A DNA stretch of 64,000 nt from Embiotoca jacksoni (Eukaryota; Chordata; Actinopteri; Embiotocidae): contig JAKOON010000004.1 in assembly GCA_022577435.1 (NCBI GenBank), forward strand, positions 5,828,001 to 5,892,000, read 5' to 3'. The position numbers and the translations under genes are program-made. This document shows positions 23,924 through 37,520 of this stretch, piece by piece (position 1 is the first letter of the stretch; each line of letters begins with the position of its first letter). A model generated the notes under the pieces. That model was not told where the DNA came from. It saw only the letters and a program-made list of their open reading frames with translations, and made no database searches.

Positions 23924-26900
23924 CATGACCAAAGGTTTCTCAGGCTAAAGCAGAATAAATAGTTACTCTCAGTGAATAAGCGGAAAAGTACGTGTAAAGA
24001 AATAACAAACATAATTTGTGGGTCAGTGAAGTGTGTTATTAACCACTAAACCATCATATATTACACTTACTGCATTCTCCATAACTCCAGCAGTTCATTA
24101 AGCATTCAGATTCAAAACACAGACCAGTCAAACACAGAGGAAGGTGCGTCCTTAACAGTTAAAACAGCAATACTTTACGTAACACATTTACGACTAGAAT
24201 CACAAAGCAGATGCACATCATGCTAAAATAATTTTCAGGCTTTGACACACTGAAAACTATTCACCTCTGCTTTTTTTTTTCGAGTAAAAATCCAGCATCA
24301 CATTTAGTTTAACAGTCAAGACACACGATGAAATAATGTTTTATGGTGGAACATTGGGCGGCTGTGAGGGCAGTCTTGTACAGTACACGAGTTCTGCAGA
24401 GTAGGTCAGTGTGCACACAGCGGACCAAACACAGGAGGCCTTCATAAGCCAAAAGATAAATTGTTTAGATGTGTTTGTACACAGTAAACGTCTGCATGCT
24501 TCATTCCTATCCTCCACTGTTTGTATAACTCTGAAAGTTAACACGGAACGTTTGTGCTCTGAAAGATTTTCTTTCTCGGTGTCGGTTTCAGAAAGATGAA
24601 ACTTGGAATATGGCTTCGACTTCAAACAGAAACCTGAATTTATCTGTTCCACCAGACTGTTTAGTTCTTAATTTAGTCAAATACAACAACTTTGCTTTGA
24701 ATTCTGGGTAATTAAGACTCTAAAAACAAAATGTCAATCCACTCAGCTCTCTTCATTCAAGCAGAAAATAGGTATTTTTATGGTTACATGGATATTCTAC
24801 TCCAAAAGTTAAGCAAATAAAAGTGAAACAATACAAATAAAAGTGAAACAATACAAAAAACATTCAATGCACAAACTCAATGCAGCTCAGATCTGTATTA
24901 GAGCTCAGCTGCTATGGCTTCTTAATGTGACTCAGCACTTCTGCTAACTCAAGGTATACAAAACGGATTACTGTGATCTATATAAACCATTTCGATTCTT
25001 GTCTAGCAGTGTTCAGTGTCCCTGACTATTACCATTAAAACTATGAGTTTAATTATGGGGGTTAACTTTTTAGGCAGTCTTTACTTTTTTGAAAATTACT
25101 AACTCACATTAGACTAAGCTAAGAGCAAAATGAAATGAAATATATTTGTTGAAACCAGTCTTTTAAATCGCATAACACAGTGTGATGAAGTTTACCTGAG
25201 AGTTAAAGTACAACAGCTACAGTATTTATTGTCTCAGCCAGGAAGGATTTTGGTGGTATAAGTTTTCTAAAGTTTCCTTTGATCACTTCATGCTGTGATC
25301 GTGTAGACATCTTGAAATAATGTTAATTGGCTAAGGGAAAAGAAATTATTAGAAAAAGGTGCATGAGCTAGTCAAACCAAAAGAAATGAAGAAGGCATTA
25401 CCTCTGACTGAAGTGAGTTTGTTTTCTTGGCTTGGTGATATGATTGTACTAAAGCCTTTGGTCTCGGCTCTGTCTTTGTTCCTCTGGGTGATTAAGACAA
25501 ATAAACCACGGGATCAAACTAAGGCAGGCCCTGCAAGACAGAGCGCGGGAAGACAGGAGAGATTTCGACATATTTAGCTCAGTTCAGCTCTGGAGGTGAA
25601 AGCAAAACTAGATGCCATTGAACTGGGCGGTGGAAAATAATCACCCACTCCACATCACATCATCAAATCATTTCACACTTACTGAACAGAACATGAATGC
25701 CACAGTTTACAGTAAAGCCTGAAAAGCGCCACTGTAACACTTTCTTGAAAAACTAATTGCTCCGGCTTTCCATTTTTCTATCCCTTTATCTGGACCATCT
25801 GGACTGTGAGGTAGAAAAAAAAAAAAGGGTTCTTGCATTGAAGAATTTAGCTGGATACAACCAAGAGTAAATCAACATGCGACAGATGATGAAGTAAGAG
25901 GCACTAAATAGATAGACAGCAGTCCTTGTACGACCTCAAGAGAGACGCATAACTCTCACCAGGTGTCCGAGGGGTTTCATCTATTTGTCTTCATGGCAAA
26001 CGGTGAAGCGTTGGTGCAGCAGCAGAACGGGTTCCTGCATCGTGTGCTGGCAGCGTTCGTGTTATAATTTATTCGCAGGCTGATAGATTAAGGGAAAGAA
26101 AGAGGAAAAGACTGAAATCTTAGGATTGTTTAAGCCACAGAAAACAATAGAGAAAAATGGTTCTCTGCCCAGTGAGAAACAAAGACAAAAGCCTATTTTC
26201 TTGTAGAGGGCCTAAAATATGAGGGAAAACAATCACATGAAAATTCCCCAAACTTCCAGATGTCCCGTTTCCAACAAGAGTTTATTGAGAATGTCCTTGG
26301 TGAGGGTGTCCAAGAGGCAGAACTGATGGGGAATGGATAACTTCACTGAATTGAACTAAGAAAACATGAGGGCATATGGTAGGTAAGCAATTTTTTTTTT
26401 TTATTTATTTCCACCTGAAAAAAACATCCCCAAATTCAGTCAGTAACAGCTCCACAACTTTGAGGCCAGAATGAACCATGTTGGTCGCTCGTGACAAGAG
26501 ACATTTGGGAGAATTCTCAAAGACAATAAGCCTCTGCGTCCTCATCACAAGACCAAAGTGAGATTTGAGGAACTCCAGCAAAAAAAAAAAAAAAAAAAAA
26601 TAAAAAATATTTTTACTATAAATAAGAGACTAAATCTGTGACAATAAGTGAGTAAACACTGATATTGCTGAACCTGCACCAGGCGGCCTCTTCAGCAAAC
26701 ACACAGCACTCTGCAACCTAAAGGCAAAATCTGATTTACTACAACTTTGGCTGTATTTGTGTTTTTTTAACTCGTGATGAAATCATTGTTCTTATGCTAA
26801 ATATTTGTGAATAGTTAAGCTCTGCAAATATGACATGAATAAAGAGGTAACAAAGGACAGGAAACATGAGCAGTCTGGGGATCATCCAGGTCGGAAAAAA

Positions 26901-27655
26901 CCCAGCATTTTTGACAGATTATCTCAAATCGAGCACACTGGAAATGTCGGTACTAATCCTTCATTGTACAGGAAAACTGCGACGGTAAGTACACGCCAAA
27001 GTTGACCAGGAGGTCTGTCTGTAAACTGTGATAAACATTTGCAACAAGTTGAATACGTTTTCTTTTCCAAATAAATTTGACAGTTGGACTTTGTTTTAGA
27101 CAAGTTGTCAAGTCCCAAATCTCAGCAATTAACTTTGTGAGTATAATATCAGCCAATCCCATCCATCACTTTTTGTCCCGAAAGTGAAACAGCATAAAAC
27201 ACAAAGGACTTAATGGCACCCTCCAGTGAAAATGAAGTTTGGAGGAAGTTGTGGTGGTTTTGATGTGCTTGAAGACATATCATCAGCAAAATAATCAGTC
27301 CGCGTCATGGCTGAGCATTTCCACTTACAGTCCGACAGGCTCAAAAACACAGATTCAGACAGCCAGGGTTTCATACAACACATAAAAAAGTAAGCAATTC
27401 AGTCAACTTACAGAATGGAGTTTTCCATTTCATCGAGATCCCAGCTTGTGTTGCAGGCAAGTCGTATCAGGTGGGCGGAAATAGAGGTGGGAACTATTTG
27501 CATGTTTATAGATCCATATGACTGAATTACATTACATCAAAGCCCCTTTAAGCCTTCAGGGAATAGTTTTTCTAAATATGTAATTTAGATGAACAGAAAT
27601 GAGTTCTTAGAGGTTCAATCAATGCCAGAAGAGGGGCTTAAAACACACAAAGAAA
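23924..27655. other. Intergenic, no gene seen
   Basis: AT-rich sequence. A 20-bp motif (caaataaaagtgaaacaata) is directly repeated at about 24813-24853. Poly-A runs occur near 25816 and 26581. No open frame looks like a known protein. Confidence 0.55.
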
Positions 27656-27955
27656 TTTAGTTTTATTTATGTAGCACCATGTCATCTTAGGGCACCTAAC
27701 AAAGTAAGGTCCTTACAACAGAACCTTACAACATCATAGAGAGAAAGCCAAGAATTCAACAACTCCCACATAAGTGACAGTGGGCAGGAAAAAAAACTCC
27801 CTTTTAATGGGAAGAAAACCTCGGACAGTCAGACTCATAAGGGAAAAACCTTTTGGCAAGAAACCTCCAACAGAACCAGGTTCAGAGGGAGGCGCTGTTG
27901 GCCTTGACTGGTTGGGGGCAAAGAAAGGAAAGTATAGCAAGAAATGGCAAAAATG
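27656..27955 (+). repeat. Dispersed teleost repeat, 'ttttatttatgtagcacc' head
   Basis: Starts with ttttatttatgtagcacca, then ccttacaacagaaccttaca, gggaagaaaacctcgg, agaaacctccaacagaac and cttgactggttggggg. This order of motifs is typical of a widespread fish repeat. A second copy of its first part lies at 39920-40150. The open frames across it (such as GRKPRTVRLIREKPFGKKPP) are repeat-derived, not a gene. Confidence 0.65.
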
Positions 27956-30900
27956 AGTGAAAAACTAAGTGCACACTGTAAAACCATTCAAAAAAGTAAA
28001 ATGAATGCAAATATTAGGCTATCAAAATTGCAATACCATATTTTTGTGGTCACTTGGGTGGGAGGGTGTCCACGGCAACTGTAAGGAAAAGCTTGTTTAT
28101 TTCAATCCGGAAGTAGGGAAGCAGCATTATCATCTTTTATATAGCCACTTCAGAATTTAGGCACAAGTGAGAGTTTTAGCGTGTGTTATGCTTTTTGTCA
28201 CAAAGTTAAGTTGGGAGAAGGCAACATGACAGAGATTCGTCTTTAAATTTTATCGTTTTAGTTGGTCTCAAACTCTTGATGTTGGAGAAAAGGGACATTT
28301 CTGTTTCCTGTTATTGACCAAACTTTTTAATACAATTTTCTGTTTTAAGTCAACAAATAAAAACAACTGGCAAAAACACCAGACGTTAAAAAAATGTCAA
28401 AAAAAACAACAAACTCAAACTTCAGTGCAAACTGAACAAACAGATACCACAGACAACATAACACTGCTGCAGGTCTCTGCGTGTGCACGTACCCATGAAA
28501 AATAGGAATCATCGTCAAAGCTACAAAGATAGCAGTCAGGTGAAATTACACTAATTAATCATCTTAACAAAGAGGAATAGCAAAGAGGGATGTGTTCACA
28601 ATCCCCCTCCAACACTTGGCACACGCTGGATGCAGCCTGTGGTTCGATGAACCCAATGAGCACAGACACTGCTGTGTCTTCTCCTAAGTGAAACACTCTG
28701 CGTGTCCTCAGGAGCAGCATGTGAAGTGAATCTAAAAGACAGCTGATGAGGAGCCAATAAACCAAAATCATTGCTTGAAGCAGCCTTACTGGCAGAGAGG
28801 GAAATCCTTAAACTGCCAGAGAGACTCACGAGTCCATGGTTGTTTACTATGTTTTCAATCTCCTCTAATGACAAAAACACTCCTTTCTCATTCACATGGA
28901 CTCACGGGGAGAGTGGATTTTCTGCTCTGCAGGGAGGAGCACAAATTCTACTTTTATACCAAAGATTGTGAATCTTCATATTTGGAAGATGTTTAATATG
29001 TAATTACAAATCCTCAGAAGCACCCTGTGGATCCTATAAAGAGCAGAGACAAATCCTTACACAATATACCAATTAATGTCAGACTTGAGATAGATGCTTT
29101 GTTGATCCTTGGGTGAGTTTAATGATGAAAATCCCACTCTTCTACCTCTTTAGGTCATTACAATATAATGTGGCATTAATATCATTTTCATATGTCAAAA
29201 CATTAGAAAAACATAGAGAGGCAAGGAGAAAGATTTATCAGGCAGGACACAAAACAAACACAACTCCAAAGTTTAGTGCTATCCAGCACAGTTGGCCATT
29301 AGCCTTAAGTTGAAATTAATTATTTGGTCCATAAAAACAAATGACAGGACCACACCATGCGGTTTAGCAGAGTGTAACCCGTTAACTGCAAACCACACGG
29401 AGACTATTTTACTTTCCATTTTCCAAAGCACACCATAAGTTATTCTTAAATTGATTTTCCTAACTTCCAAGAAGTACATGGGTTCAGTTTGTTATTGAAA
29501 TGAACTTGCAAAGAAGTTAAATTAGTTTCAGATGCAATCCATCACAGATGATATTTTGTCAGCTGTACAGCACTTCATTGTCCAAGCGATGCTAACAGTG
29601 TGTGTTAATGCATCTGCTTGTTGAAGGTGGAGACTCCATAACACTCAGACAACCAAGGTGTGAGTGTCAGTTTCTGCAGAAACTTAAAAAAATAAAAAAA
29701 TAAAAAAAAAAAATAAAATTCAGAGAAACAACTTCATTTTTGTTATCCAATTCACAACATTCATATTAAGGAAAAGAAAAAAAAATACAGGGGAGGGAGT
29801 ACTTGAATCTGACAGAAATGGAACACAAACCAGGTGCTCTTGATGCACTGGTAGTCAACCATGACATGAAAAAGATTGAATTCCCCAACAAGAGTGGAAA
29901 CACTGATGTTATTGCAGTGGTAACATGATTAACACACACGCAGACAATAAATTAAGTAAGTACAAGCTTCAGTTATACATACATGTTTATCTCCCAGGGT
30001 TTTCTTTTGACACCGTTCTTATGGATGCAATCAGAAGCACAGACTTTTTTTTTCTTTTTTTTATGAATAATTAACAAGAAGAAATGAACACGTGGAAAAC
30101 ATCAGATATTTCTGGCACAAAACCCAACTTCACCTGAACGTGCACAACTGCCCCCCAGCAAACAGCAGAAATGTGAATGAATACACACCAGAAAGGCTCC
30201 TACAGTAAGGAGGAGTAGAATAGGCTATAGTGAACTGCAGACAACCTGACATCATGTGCAGCATGTGGGAGATATTCTCCATGGTAGCAGCCAGGGCCAG
30301 GTCTGCAAGGACCATAAAAATACTTGATTGCATTTAATTTGATACAAATGAGCACATTATTCAGCAATTTACCAGGAGCAATTATTGCATAATACCTCAA
30401 TTCATTACCAAACAGGGTATTATGACTGGCATGTCACATCACACACAGGTGTCAATAGTGAGCAGTGAATGTCTTTAAATCTGTCCCTCCGTGTCTCTTC
30501 AGGGATCGAACTCTTCACTGTGGAGAGGAGATGTGCTGCTGGTCTAATAAACTATGATTCACTGAAACACTGCTGAAAGATTCCTGACAGAAACAGGCCA
30601 ACATCTAATTGGGCCTGGAGAAGAGAGAAGTTCTAGCTCTTAACTCTTTTTTTTTTTATCCATCTCTGTGTTTCCCATTAAAATAGTTTCCAGCCTCCGA
30701 GGAGAGGATTTGAAACAGCCAGCCTCAGGTAGTACCTGCTGGAGCGTTTGCCAGACAGTTGGGCTGAACTCTAGACTCTGGTCCGGATGTTTAAATCTTT
30801 CCAATAACTTTTCACCCTTTATGCGGCAAGGCGTCTTTAGTCTATACTTTTATTCTACTTCTCTTTTTAATCCAAAGCGCACCAATCAGTCTGCAAGTTA

Positions 30901-31182
30901 GTGGTGATTATTATCAAATAAACGAGCATAGTATGTGTCAAGTTTTGGTCTGTGCCGTCATAGAGCAGCATACATCAAGAGCAGTTTTTGGTCTTCAGTG
31001 ATTTAAATGTAAATTGGACGTGCTACGGATTATTTACTTTATCTGCTGCACAGAACCAGTCTATAGTGCCGACAGTAAGACTGACTCAGATAGCCATATG
31101 GAAAATGTGTTGGGTGTGAAATAAGACATTTGACAAAGGGAAAAAATTGACACCAAAATAGTTCCATCTGTGTGTATGTGTG

Positions 31183-31184
<2 letters not shown>
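27956..31184. other. Intergenic, no gene seen
   Basis: AT-rich unique-looking sequence with A-rich runs near 29684-29717 and 30040-30062. Several open frames of 60-100 codons lack any recognisable family pattern. Confidence 0.5.
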
Positions 31185-31259
<75 letters not shown>

Positions 31260-31266
31260 GCGTGTG
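31185..31266. repeat. (TG)35 microsatellite with CGTG tail
   Basis: A TG run to 31254, followed by interrupted cgtgtg units to 31266. Confidence 0.97.
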
Positions 31267-33332
31267 CGGTACGATTTTTATCCAGCTGGAAAACTTTAGG
31301 TTTTTTTTCAAGGAGAAATATGCTTTTCGAGCCATCTTGTTTGGAAATTTGAATCAATGTAATGACAATAAAAGACACTAAATTAAAATATGACAATAAT
31401 CAACAATAATTTTACTGACCAGGAATGTCAAAAATGTTTTAAAAATGCATTTATTTAATAGATAATTATTTAAACTAAAAACTTACATTAAGTAAATCCC
31501 TTAGCAATAGGGTTGGGTCATGATTTTTGAATTTTCAAATCGCGCAACTACGCACAGCGATTTGAGAGCAAAGCAGCCCGCCATCCACAGATCAACAATC
31601 AACCGCTAGCTCGATGTCATCAAACGACGTGAGCTTAATGTTGAATATGCAGACAATAAAAAGGACTTTACTCCTTCGCGCCAAGTCCTTGACCTGTGTG
31701 TGAGAGGCTCAGTACAGTCAGTGATTTCTGAGGCCATAGAAGGAAACCAGAGCAAAGACATCCAGGTCTAATTGTGAGCAGGTGACTAGCAGGCGAACAG
31801 CGGATGGACTGGAAAAACTGCCCCCGTTTCCAAATGCCAGTCACCCCGACTGGCCCTTCTCCCTCACAGACCTTTTTAATCTTTCATAACATTCCTTAAT
31901 CCACCTGGCCAACTCTGCACACAGCATCCAGACACACGCTAACACACATACTTGTCTCAACCTTGCATTTTACTCCCAGGAGATGGATGTGTGTGGGCAG
32001 TTTTAACTGATGCATGCAAACCCCACAGTGTCAACAAACAAAGGCGAAAGATCCACAACAATCAGTGAGTGGGGGACAACCAGGATGTGAGGAGGTCCAC
32101 GTTACATGCTCACACATACATGTATTGTGTTACACTCTGCACCATACATCATACAAGGCTGAGTTGTTTATGTTCAGCTGACAGGTTGGTGTGCAAGGCG
32201 CAATCTCTTGATTACACACACTGGTTAAAGCCTTCAAAAAGTTGTTTGGGAACCGGACCATCTGGTTTCCATATGTCTGTCACAAACAACTTTTATAATT
32301 GGCTGGAAACCCCAAAAATATCCGCACTGCCTGTTTGTGACTTGCTCAGCTCGTCATCGAACCATCTACCAAGCGGAAGCAATTTTATGTACCAGACAAA
32401 CCAGGTGTACCGACTTTGAAATATAGTTTGCAGCTTTGATATATGCTCTTGTTATGGCGGTTTTCCTGTTACTCCAGTTTTGCCAAAAACTGAGATGAGC
32501 AAACTATAAGTTTTTATAGGCTTAACTGATTGCCATCTTTTTAGTCCCTCAACTACTGGGTCAATACAATCTAACTTTACAATCATCCGTTAGAAAACAG
32601 CCAACAGCAAACAGCCAAAACTGCCCGGGCACAGCAGTGGGTCAGTTTCGCCTCTTAAAACCCACAAAATTCATAGAGACAAACCTGTTTCAGAACGTTG
32701 CAGCAGTGTGAATTGGACTCCCTTATAGATTATTGCTTGCAATATAAATCTTCAAGATTTATAAAGATTCAAGGTTATTCCAGGCAAATCCATTGGATAA
32801 TATATGTGTTAACTCTGATCTCTACATCACACAGCAAATGGGACAAGAGCACGGCACAGAACAGGTCGGCTGTAATATCCTTTTTTTTTAAAGATGAAGG
32901 AGACAATAAAAAAAGCTAAAGAGGCTTGGGCAGGAATAGGGAGAACATGAAGAGAACCAAGTTAGACAGAGTAAAAAGAAAACACAGAGATGTGATCTGT
33001 GAGGAAAAGGCTAAGTGAACCAAGAGATTCTGTAACAGGAGGATTACAATCACAGATGATGTAAAACATCCTCTCCTGTTGAGATCTGTATGTTATTACC
33101 GCTTTAGATTGGTCAGGAAGCCAGAGTTTCCCTCCCAAAGCAACATGTATCTCCAACATTAACACTGTCGACCACAGATATGATGAGAAATACCTCGACA
33201 GAAGGGCCAAGCAAAACAAACTGACGGAGTGAAACACAGCAGGGCAGATAGAGATTTACAGAATCTGTTTGGGATACTTCCTTCACCCTCTGAGGTGCTC
33301 CCTAAGAGACAGCAAACTTCTTCCCTCTCATT
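31267..33332. other. Intergenic, no gene seen
   Basis: AT-rich sequence. No protein-like frame or recognisable repeat. Confidence 0.5.
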
Positions 33333-33535
33333 CTTGATGGAGCCAGCAGTTGGTTATCCTAGCTATGCTATCCGAGCATTAGGACTGGAAACAGCAAAAA
33401 AAAACAGTTAGCCTGCTGTGTCAAAAGGTAACAACATCTGTCTACCGACACCTCTAAAGCTCACTAATTAAACATGCAAAATATATGTGTAGGTCTATTT
33501 ATGTGAAGAGACTTCCTGTTAAACTGTTCCTTCCA
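33333..33535 (+). repeat. Fragment of the TTAAAGGAAYAGTT family
   Basis: Internal part of the family: tggagccagcagttggttat, aggactggaaacagc, catctgtctaccgacacc, then tctaaagctcactaattaa. These follow the same order in other teleost copies (agccagcagccggttagct, aagactggaaacag, ctgcctaccagcacc, tctaaagctcactaat). The termini are lost. Confidence 0.6.
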
Positions 33536-36180
33536 AAGAATGAAAGTAAATTGTCAAAAAAAAAGTGTTTTACCCGCTTACTGATAAACAAAGGGGCGAA
33601 AAGAAAGTAGTCTTTAAGGAGGTCAGATTCCATTCTTTACAGGTTTGACACTCACTCACGGTTATGTAATAGCATCTCATTGATTTAGCAGGGACATTTG
33701 TCAAATTCAAATGGCTTAAAATCATTTGTTGGAATCTTTTGATCCTAATCAAAGTAAGACATGCCACAATAGTTTATTACACAAAGTTGCAGATCAGTCT
33801 TGGTTTATATGGTTTAAAAATCAACAGCACGAGGAGTCACTTAGCCAGCTTTGCTGTGCTCGTTGTTCTCGTGTTCTGACAGTGTTTTACAGATGGACCC
33901 AATGGTTTTATAGCTGTTCTGAGGCCTAGGAGGAAGAGAGAGGAGCATGATGGGACTGATAGAACTCAACATGTCTGCTCCTCATCTGTTACACAAAACA
34001 GTTCAACCTATGAACCTCTAGATGTACCTGCTGTTTCCCCAAGACACTCTTTAAGCTCATCTAAGTCGCTATGTGGCGTCACAGTCATAACAGACTCAAC
34101 TACATTGCTGTTCCTTGAGCTGGTATATCTATTGAACGAAGACGCACAAGCCCTTGGCCGACTCCCGTTTCTTCCCTCATCTTCCCACCTAGTGGCAATA
34201 TTTCAGAGCATAATGAATGACGGTGGGATCTTGACTGATGCTTTGCTTAAGCTGCCTGCGCAGCGTATCCTCATGTACACGTTTTGTAATTGGAGCTAAA
34301 ACAAACTATTTCACAGCACTACAATATGCTGAAACTTAAAAGAACTCAAACAAAACATGCATGAAGACTGCCATCATTTTGTTCTCCCTGGCAGAAATAA
34401 AACAACAAACAGCCCAAACCATTTTGTATTTAAAACCAACTAAAACCTAACAAATGGTGGGAAAAAAAGAACAGTGGCTGTCTTCTCAGAAGTGTCTGGT
34501 AAAAGAACTAAGGAAACAAACAAACAAATTAATATACAAAAAATGTTTACAACCACATTTTACAAACAAAAGCAAATACCCTCCATGCTTGAAACAAAGC
34601 CCTTCCCCTTGGTTGGAAACATGCAGGTGCCTGGAGACTATTTATAAAAAAAAAAAAAAGAGGCCAAGTTAATATGTTGAAAAGACAATCGATTAATACA
34701 TCTTTTATTTTGTCTAAAAAGCTAAAAGGCACAGTGCATCTAGTAAAACCATGTTTTTCAACAAACAATTTAAAACAAAGGGAGCCTACCAAAATCACCA
34801 TGAAGGCAGGCCTCAGCTTGAGCTCAGGTGTGCAGGAAAGAGGCCCAGGTGAGCTTCCTGTCTCCCTTTATTCCCTCTCCTCCTTCCCTCCCTGGGTCCT
34901 AGTGCTCGACTGGTATCTGCCCAGCCACATTAATCTAAGATCTAATTAACATATGCCAGTTGTCTAACCTTAGGTATAATAGGATGGATGGATAAAATTA
35001 AGATCTATGACCCAATAACAGACGTACCAGACCTTTGTCATCATGGTAACAATGAAATATTAAAGGTTCGTCAAATATTAAAGGTCCAGTACAGAGTGGT
35101 TCGAAGCTCTTTTTTTTGTACCGTTTGGAGTGGTCATACCTATAGTTTTACTTTTTTTTTTGCTCACTTACTAAAAGTAGAGTATATTCTACTCTACATG
35201 AAACCATCCACGTTTTTAGGTTGATGTCACTCCCCAAACATTAGACTGGCTTCATTTTTTGCCAAAGGTACACTCATCCCCAGTAATGCAGTTGCAAGTT
35301 GGGTATGCACCAAACTCACATTATCTTTTCCTGACATCTATGTTTTGGTTGGTTTGTCTTTACTACACTCTGTCAAGTGAAGTCTTGGAATAAGTCCCTG
35401 CTGCCAGCTGCAAAGAGCTGGACCACATTTTGATAGATTATGTCTTGCAGATTGATGTTTTCCTCAAGTTAATTTTCATACCGCAATGAAACGACCATGG
35501 TTACCTGTAATGCAGGATTTTTGGTGAAAAACATCAGTTAAAACAACAATTACAGCTCACTGGAGACTAATTAATCTGTTTATTATTATAAAAAAAAAAT
35601 TATAATTTAGGGCTGTATTTATTGCTGTATCAAATCCCTTTCCCGTCATACTGCATGCAAACCCAAATGGTCAGCCATAGAGCCTCAACAAGCTGAAGTG
35701 TTCTTCACAAAGTACCGGGTGTCAGGTTTGAAGACTATATTTTTGGGTAAAAGAAAATAGCGAAACCCCAAAACGTCAACCTCTCGCCACTATTTCCTAA
35801 CAGAGAAAGCCAACAAAAAAATGTGTTGAGGGAAGATACAAACCCCATCAAAGCCAGTTTTATTAGGTGTTGAATAAATGTTAAGTAAATCTAGATTAAA
35901 AGCTAATCACTGTGGCTCTGACCACAAGAGAAATACCTAAACATGTTTAGGTTTAGTTCAATTTCTGATAATGATGATTGTGCTTCTGTCTGCAGTTTAC
36001 ACATTTAAATCAGACAGTTCTTTCCAGATGAGCAGAGGGCCTCAGAGAGCTTTCGGTCTTCTCCTGTTTCTACACCTGCACACCGTCTCAGACTGTTTTC
36101 CTTTTCCACAAGTCATCTTTTTCACCCACATGATTCCTTGATGCTCACGCCAGCAGGTCAACAGTTTCTCACTCTCGCGT
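33536..36180. other. Intergenic, no gene seen
   Basis: AT-rich sequence. A perfect 18-bp palindrome, acctaaacatgtttaggt, lies at 35935-35952. No protein-like frame is seen. Confidence 0.5.
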
Positions 36181-36251
36181 GCGCACACACACACACAGAC
36201 ACACACAGAGAGAGACACACACACACACAGACACACACAGACACACACAGA

Positions 36252-36293
<42 letters not shown>
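36181..36293. repeat. Compound (CA)n/(GA)n microsatellite
   Basis: CA dinucleotides interrupted several times by AGAC or AGAGAG units, then a pure CA tract of about 40 bp. Confidence 0.96.
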
Positions 36294-36294
<1 letters not shown>

Positions 36295-37137
36295 GACACA
36301 CGTGGTGTTCAAAATGGAAAGGACATTATCAGCAGACAAGTCGGTAGGAGAAACTTCCAGACACCGCTTCAGAAGAAAAATAATCACATTAAAAATTACA
36401 GTGACATTTGTAACACACCCGATTTTATTGTTCTCAGCCCATTAAATGGGCGTTGTCAGTTGGTTTTGGGGCGATATGGCTCATACAGCCCTCCTCTATC
36501 TTCCCAGTCCGTTAAGTAGGCCATTACTGACGACATAAATGACTCAGTAACAGACATACAAGACCTGTGTTGTCACGTCATGTCTGTAAAAACAGCAGGA
36601 CAAACAGGACTGAACGGTGTTGAACTTTTTAGACAGCACAGACTACAGCTAAACCAAGCTATGATGACGCATGCTTTCAAACTGGTGAATTTACATGGGA
36701 GTTGTAGTTTGTTGTTTGTGTTTCCCACTTATTCATTCAAAAGATTTCCTTTCTGGTTAAAATGTTGTAGTGGATGATGATGATTTCTCTGAAAATATAG
36801 ACATTAAACCTTAGGAAAACTCTTGATTTTTTTTTTTTTTAGAAACACAAATGCTGACTAAGAGGGTGTGTTGAATAACAGAAGCCTGGACGTGATGTCA
36901 TGACTCTGGCTCTCTGTGGTTTTGCACGAGCTGTCAAGGTCAAACGTCCAATGTGGTACACAGACGCTCAAGTTTGGCTTTGATCATTTCAGTTGGTGAT
37001 TCCCATTTTAGACTCTAATGTCAAAGCACGAGTTCACTTAGGTCTTATTATTCCACAAAGACAGCTGACCAAAGAGCATAAAACGTGACGTTCATAACTT
37101 TGATCTAAATTTCTGGCTGGTCGTCTATGACAGTTTT
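36294..37137. other. Intergenic, no gene seen
   Basis: No protein-like frame. One short stretch (36546-36572) resembles 35020-35046. Confidence 0.45.
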
Positions 37138-37520
37138 AGATTAGATTATATTAGATTAGATTAGATTAGATTAGACTTTATTAATCCCACAGTGGGGAAA
37201 TTTAGTCGTCACAGCAGCGTGTACACAGTATGAACAAATTTACAAATACATATGAAATAAACAAAATCATTATTTTAGAAAATAATAAGAGCAATAAAAG
37301 AATAAATACACAAAAACAAATACAATAAAATACAACAAAGATAAATTAATACAGCTTGGACGATGAATGGAAAGTGACAGGTGCTGTGGAATGAAATGAC
37401 CAGTGCAACATTCTTTTATTGCGGTGTTGAAAAGTCTGACAGCTGTCGGAACAAACGACCTGCGGTAGCGTTCTTTCCTACACTGAGGGTGCAGCAGTCT
37501 TCCCCCATTAACAGTCAATA
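37138..37520 (-). mobile_element. LINE 3' end (CR1/L2-like) with (TCTAA)n tail
   Basis: On the minus strand, codons near 37440-37520 read CRKERYRRSFVPTAVRLFNT, the usual last residues of ORF2 in CR1/L2-like fish LINEs. An AT-rich 3' UTR follows, ending in tttccccactgtgggatta and ataaagtctaatctaatc, with a (TCTAA)n tail at 37138-37175. The tail matches the end of the larger copy at 41.67-43.06 kb, so both belong to one family. It is strongly 5'-truncated. Confidence 0.8.

Noticed and set aside
27734..27956. Basic open frame GRKPRTVRLIREKPFGKK
   Set aside because: Falls inside a dispersed fish repeat.
35935..35952. Perfect 18-bp palindrome acctaaacatgtttaggt
   Set aside because: Real, but short and AT-rich, with no neighbouring motif; could be chance in 64 kb.
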